Source: Hymenoscyphus infarciens (taxonomy: Eukaryota > Ascomycota > Leotiomycetes > Helotiales > Helotiaceae). Taken from it: DNA of 64,000 nt. Made by a program: the position numbers and the translations under genes. Shown here one piece after another: positions 59,651 to 64,000 of the stretch (positions within the stretch are counted from its first letter, which is position 1; each line of letters starts with the position of its first letter). The notes under the pieces were generated by a model. It saw nothing but the letters and a program-made list of their open reading frames with translations. It was not told where the DNA came from and made no database searches. The stretch is from assembly GCA_001414345.1 (NCBI GenBank), contig LLCB01000037.1, positions 1 to 64,000 on the forward strand, read 5' to 3'.

Positions 59651-61105
59651 TCAAACAGGCCATTTACCAACCCCATCACTTAAATCAACATCATCCTCCA
59701 TCTCCACCTCGATTTTTGTACCTAGTGCTTCCTTGCCTTCCCGAATCATAGCCTTCAATTGGCGATCAAGACGTCGTATACTCTCATCCGCATCCCTATC
59801 TTCTTTCTTCTTCAACGCCGCCCATCTTTGTGCCTCCTTCGCTGCAGGACTATCCAATCCCTTCCGAGCTTTCGTCGGTGATTCTCGCATAGAACTTGGT
59901 CGAGGGATCTTGCTATTCGGACTTGAACGTGGACTAGCGAAGCTTGCGCCACGGTTTGGTGTGAGTGCTGGTGATCCGGCATGCGATACTCGGGTCACTA
60001 CAGGTTTCCTGGCTGCTGTGAACCCAGCGCGAGAAGCAGGTCGAGCAGGAGGTGCGATGGAGCGTCGTGTAGCGGAGGAGGCAGTTGGTATGGTATAACT
60101 GGGCGGACCTCTTAGTGGAGGTTTAACCGGTGTGACTTTTTGAGAATTTGGCTGAACCACTACCCAATTCTTCGCAAGCTCATCGTGCGTATTATTTCTG
60201 CTAACTTGTCGTCTCTTCGCTGGTGGAATATCCATCTCGGGTTTCGAATATTCGACCGCCGGTTCTTCGTCTGGAAATCGTCCTGGAAGAGGCGTGGAAT
60301 CGCGATCGGGTGGGCCCCATGTCGATTGTTTCTCGCTCTGCCAGAAATTATTCTCGTCAGGTTCGTAGGTTAGGATCGGCCCTGCCTGGTTGATGGTATA
60401 TCCCTTTCCACCACCCGCATGAAAACCTCGAAATACCGCACCGCCATTTCTACAAAACTCCCAGACCTTTCCGACAACGCCTCCTACCACCTGTGCTGCG
60501 GTTCTGCTCCACCCACCGCTACCAGGGCTATTCCAACCTCTACCTCTTCCATTAGCGTCCCTTCCTAGACTATCCGCTTGTAGATAAACCGAGTCGTCCA
60601 AATCCGAGTATTGCTGGCTTCCTTGCGGTCTTCTCTCCTCTTCACCAAGTGATCTTCTGTATCCAACATCCGAATAGTCGCTATTTCCCACTAGCGCTAG
60701 CTGAGCCGCCTTCATCGTAGGTGTGTCCATTCCACCGGCTAGCACATATTTCGTATGCGCAAGAGGAGGAGGCGATCCCGGACAAACTTCAGCACCAGTA
60801 GCTTCAGAACTATTCACCATTGTAGAACCCCAATCTTCCTCCGCAGCGCGGGGCATTTCGGCCTCTGTTCGGGATCGCTTTCTGTTTCCAGATATGCCAG
60901 GCCGGCTGGTATTCGACATGGACAAGGACATCGCAGAGGGAGAGCGAGAGAGTAGCATCGATGAAGCGGCGAGATCGGGTCTCGTTTTTGGTGGCCTGAA
61001 GATGTGAGAATGCGCGCCGGACAATCGAGGTCTCGAGCCTTGGTCGCGATGTTGAGAGAGGTTGAATGCGCCCGGCATGGGCATCGGGTTGTTGGATTCC
61101 ATCAT
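59651..61105 (-). CDS. Uncharacterised fungal protein with a conserved central block
   Basis: A single uninterrupted exon gives 484 aa, starting at MMESNNPMPMPGAF (two adjacent ATGs). Most of it is disordered and rich in Ser, Pro and Arg. A compact central block (AAQVVGGVVGKVWEFCRNGG, then AVFRGFHAGGGKGYTI) is the only part that looks folded and is likely the conserved core. A possible nuclear localisation motif GNRKRSRTE and PPAKRRQVSR lie on either side. The C-terminal segment (AAKEAQRWAALKKKEDRDAD, then ESIRRLDRQLKAMIREGKEA) should be helical, followed by an acidic end. I recognise no named family; a nuclear protein is a reasonable inference. Codon pattern and length support a real gene. 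Confidence 0.75.
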   Translation of the reverse strand: MMESNNPMPMPGAFNLSQHRDQGSRPRLSGAHSHIFRPPKTRPDLAASSMLLSRSPSAMSLSMSNTSRPGISGNRKRSRTEAEMPRAAEEDWGSTMVNSSEATGAEVCPGSPPPLAHTKYVLAGGMDTPTMKAAQLALVGNSDYSDVGYRRSLGEEERRPQGSQQYSDLDDSVYLQADSLGRDANGRGRGWNSPGSGGWSRTAAQVVGGVVGKVWEFCRNGGAVFRGFHAGGGKGYTINQAGPILTYEPDENNFWQSEKQSTWGPPDRDSTPLPGRFPDEEPAVEYSKPEMDIPPAKRRQVSRNNTHDELAKNWVVVQPNSQKVTPVKPPLRGPPSYTIPTASSATRRSIAPPARPASRAGFTAARKPVVTRVSHAGSPALTPNRGASFASPRSSPNSKIPRPSSMRESPTKARKGLDSPAAKEAQRWAALKKKEDRDADESIRRLDRQLKAMIREGKEALGTKIEVEMEDDVDLSDGVGKWPV

Positions 61106-61485
61106 TAGAGTGAAGCTATTCCCACATGGGGCAACTGATAGCGATGGGTAGAATCCTTGGACTGGGAGCTCGTGGCAGGGTTATCTCGGCGATGATAATG
61201 CGGCGAGCTGTAAATACAAGATGTTGCGACACCAAAGGGAGCTTGCCCGTCGCCTGCACCTAGTTTTGAGTTTGCCGGTTGGCCGGGCAAACCAGACCCC
61301 GCATTAAACCCTACAAATACCTATAACCTAGAGACCGGAAAATTATTGGACAACACTATATAATACATTCACCCAGAGGAGAATTCATCATTATTTCAAC
61401 CGATGTCTAGTATTCAATTAATATAGTCTTTCGAGATGGAAGCAAACTCACTCTTGAGAGGCTTATCACTTACTATTTGCAGAGG
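61106..61485. other. Upstream region of the uncharacterised gene
   Basis: Presumed promoter and leader of the 59651-61105 gene. No other feature was seen. Confidence 0.45.
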
Positions 61486-61666
61486 CTCAGGTAGACAACA
61501 AAAGCGGCAGTAAATAGGTACCTCGTTTCTAACCCTATAGCAAGCAATATTAACCCGGATAAATCGAATTTCATCATTCTAAAAAAAACTAGGTCATTTT
61601 CTACAAGAGAGTTGGAATAACGGGAGAGGTAGGTATAGTTACCTTTAATAGCTATTAACGAAGTCC
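61486..61666. mobile_element. MITE copy D (same family as in the atg22 introns)
   Basis: The left end CTCAGGTAGACAACAAAAGC followed by GGCAGTAAATAGGT closely matches copy B. The internal AACCCTATAGCAAGCAATAT and GAGAGTTGGAATAACGG also correspond to B. The right end (TTTAATAGCTATTAACGAAG then TCC) is degraded, so its boundary is approximate. Confidence 0.7.
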
Positions 61667-62252
61667 CTATTTTACACCAAAAACCAGCTTTTTAACTCTA
61701 CGATTTTACTATATAGATTACTATTTAAAATTCATTCCTTCTAGAAAATTAATTATTAGTATAGTACTATAAAGTAGAGGATTTTAGGAAAAGGTCGGTT
61801 TTATATACAAATTTCGTAATCTTCGACTAAAAATTCACTAGTCTATATACGCCCTTTAACTCTATAACTCTAACCTCCTTAATAGATAATTATAATTATA
61901 CGAATAGACTTGAAAAATAAATTATAGGAACTTCAGTTCATAGGCGCAGTATTTCTATGTCTTTCTAAACTAGGCAAAATGCCGTTTTTTGATGGGGTTG
62001 CACAAATCGCTTAATAGCTGTTGACTAATACTGTAGGCATCGCCACTTTTGTCAATTGCGACACTCATTGCAAAGGGTCATAAGAACGCATGCGAGAAGG
62101 AACTTCATCTACTTCCTTTATCGAATCAATGCGGGCCATATTCTATCATGCGTACCAAATGTACCAAATATAGGTAGGTAAGTCTCAGGCGCCTGGTATC
62201 CCTGGATTCTCTACAGCAAAGCCAGCTAAATAAGGGGTATCATGATAACAGA
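61667..62252. other. Intergenic region, partly AT-rich
   Basis: Between MITE copy D and the HD-domain gene. It is AT-rich at first and then of normal composition. No gene is supported. Confidence 0.5.
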
Positions 62253-63235
62253 CTACTTCGAAACATTTGCGTCCCCCTTGCCATAATAGTCTTCCTTTTG
62301 CGCGAGCGTGGCTACTGTCTCCTTGTTCGCAACACCGTCAGCATTATAGGTAGTATGAGATTTTCCAGCCCAGAACGTTTCTCGCTCCTTCATCAACTCA
62401 TCAGCCCATTCCTTCACCTCAGGGAGAACAATTCGAGACGCAACCCAAGTAAATTCACCCAAGTCCAATCTATGCTCATGTACTCGCTCGTACTCGACCA
62501 TTTGCAAAACCAACTCGATCTTGTCAACATCATGAACGAACTTGCTCTCGAATGTCTCCGAGTCCTCGTACTCCTGCCAGACCGCCCGAATATCCTTGCC
62601 AGATATTCCCCCATTGACGCGACCAAGCAATTTATCAGCGAGGTAGTCCATGGTGGTGCTCTCTCGACGGTTCTTCTCTGGCTTCGAAACTCCATCTACC
62701 GGGGTGATGTCTCCAACCAAAGCTTCTGCGATGTCGTGAACGAGCGCCATCTTGGTGCAATGTGGGATATTGAGCTTCGAAGAGAGGGAAGTGGGAGCAA
62801 CCATGGTGATCATAGCCATTCGGTACATGTGGTCGGAGATGGACTCGCCTCTGCAAACGCAGAATCGTCAGCCATGCTAGAGACTTGGAGATTGGAAGAG
62901 GGGCAGAGCACTTACTCGGTGATGCTGAATCGACGCCATCCTTCACGCTTGGTAGTCTTGAGACGCTCGAGCAAGTGGAAGAATGGGACTGGTGAGAGGG
63001 AATTTGTTTCCGGAGCGCCGCCTGGGAGAGTGTTTACTACAGCTTCAACTGACCATTCTGGCTCTGCTGCAGCTTCGGCGCCGTTTGCAAGAGTTGAGGA
63101 GCGATCATCGCGTGCTAGGGGAATGTTAGAGCTGGCTTTCGGCTTCTTCCCAAGTTTAGAACGACCGAGGAATCGGTTTGGAGCAAAGAATTTGAGGAAA
63201 TTGGTACCTTTTGAATCGCTTTCGTTGGCAGTCAT
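62253..63235 (-). CDS. HD-domain phosphohydrolase, HDDC2/Ygk1-like 5'-deoxynucleotidase
   Basis: Two exons (63235-62916, 62850-62253; a 65-bp intron GTAAGT..TGCAG) give 305 aa. The N-terminal 85 residues are variable and may target the protein. The HD domain follows: VPFFHLLERLKTTKREGW, then ESISDHMYRMAMITM with His114, KMALVHDIAEALVGDITPVD with His145-Asp146, Glu149 and Asp154, and KFVHDVDKIELVLQMVEYER carrying the last metal-binding Asp. This is the full H..HD..D metal set of the human HDDC2 and yeast Ygk1/Ybr242w family, which dephosphorylate deoxynucleoside 5'-monophosphates and so act in nucleotide homeostasis. The C-terminal ASRIVLPEVKEWADELMKER is typical of the family. The ATG at 63235 (MTANESDSKG) is the first in frame. 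Confidence 0.92.
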
Positions 63236-64000
63236 GGTGGACTTGACTCTCGCAGCACACCGCTGAAATCAAAAGTGAGGGTAAGCAGAAAGAGTGTGAA
63301 GGAGTCTGTAAAAGACAGGAAGTGTTTATCTCAGGTAGTACCCAAACAGGATAGGCGAGGAGAGGTGAGGAAAGACTGTTGAGTGGGGTAATTCGTTGAG
63401 CAGTTAAAAATGCCGCCTTATCGCTTATCGTTGACCCCTGTAACCACAATTCTGCCACCAATACCCTTCACCGACGTCTATTTTGGGACAGGTGTAAACA
63501 GAACCAGGATTTTTTTGTTGTTGTAAAAGACTTTGGCAGTTCTTCAAAAGTTTTCCCTCTCAACAGCTTTTCACAGAAAAAGTCTAACATTGGTTTATAT
63601 CAGTCTCGTCTCTATGACAAATGAACAAACGTCAAGTGACTTTCAGGGGCCCAGGTGACCCTGATTAACATCATCACGAGTTCAGGAATAGAAAATTGAA
63701 ACCGGCAGTCAATATTCCATTTCAGGATCCTGGAACATTTCAAGAGGGGTAATGGATTTAGAGCGCTTATGAGTTGCTACTTTTTTTGCGGTCGACTACT
63801 CCGTGAATGCCTGCTGTGCAAAACATGTCTAGTACTCCGTAGAGCTAAATTATATGGAAGTTATCTATTTTTAGGTAAAAGCAAAAGCCGTTGTGAGACA
63901 ACTTCGGGAAGTACCGAAATATTCTGTAAGGCGGCGATTTATCTGAGCAATGCGACGTCGACAAGGAACTGACTATGAGGTAAATTCGAATTGACCATGA
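63236..64000. other. Upstream region of the HD-domain gene, right end of window
   Basis: Presumed promoter and leader of the minus-strand HD gene. A 67-codon frame at 63769-63972 has no domain and is not called. Confidence 0.5.

Noticed and set aside
62298..63266. 322-codon plus-strand frame
   Set aside because: It is the antisense of the HD-domain gene, whose minus-strand exons carry all metal-binding residues; the plus frame has no domain.

Overview
The window looks like nuclear DNA of a filamentous ascomycete (Pezizomycotina). The evidence is short 45-65 bp spliceosomal introns with GT..AG ends, typical fungal families (bZIP/DUF3425 regulator, Zn2Cys6 regulator, Atg22, secreted GMC oxidoreductase, CE16-type esterase), and a two-compartment layout: gene islands of normal composition separated by extremely AT-rich blocks almost lacking CpA/TpG, the footprint expected of repeat-induced point mutation (RIP). 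A helotialean/leotiomycete host is a guess from overall style, not proven.

Layout. 1-3960 is a satellite of about 84 copies of a 47-bp unit, each with an 11-bp inverted repeat. 4.7-9.4 kb is a gene island: secreted SGNH/CE16 esterase and an SS18/SSXT-domain glutamine-rich protein. 9.4-12.5 kb is an AT-rich block holding a clean solo LTR and a TIR element. 12.5-21.4 kb carries a Dnf3-like P4-ATPase (flippase), a multiply broken NmrA-like pseudogene and a secreted GMC oxidoreductase. 21.4-23.4 kb is AT-rich with a MITE nested in a TIR element. 23.5-35.0 kb is the main island: bZIP/DUF3425 protein, atg22, a 1016-aa J-domain protein and a Zn2Cys6 factor. 35-41 kb is gene-poor, with an LTR-flanked short element, a second clean solo LTR and a GTAAGCTA repeat cluster. 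41.4-43.8 kb is an RBM26/27-like CCCH+RRM protein. 43.9-51.2 kb is a long AT-rich block in which a retrotransposon nested inside another can still be resolved by its target-site duplications. 52-63 kb has two uncharacterised low-complexity proteins and an HDDC2-type HD phosphohydrolase, separated by a long gene-poor stretch.

The genes do not form an operon or an obvious biosynthetic cluster; they are mostly independent housekeeping or secreted functions. The most informative biology is in the repeats: a RIP-invisible palindromic satellite, a MITE family with a copy in both introns of atg22, clean LTRs standing in mutated DNA, and the nested retroelements. Gene models were assembled by hand from reading frames and splice signals; all joins given conserve frame, but no homology search was possible.
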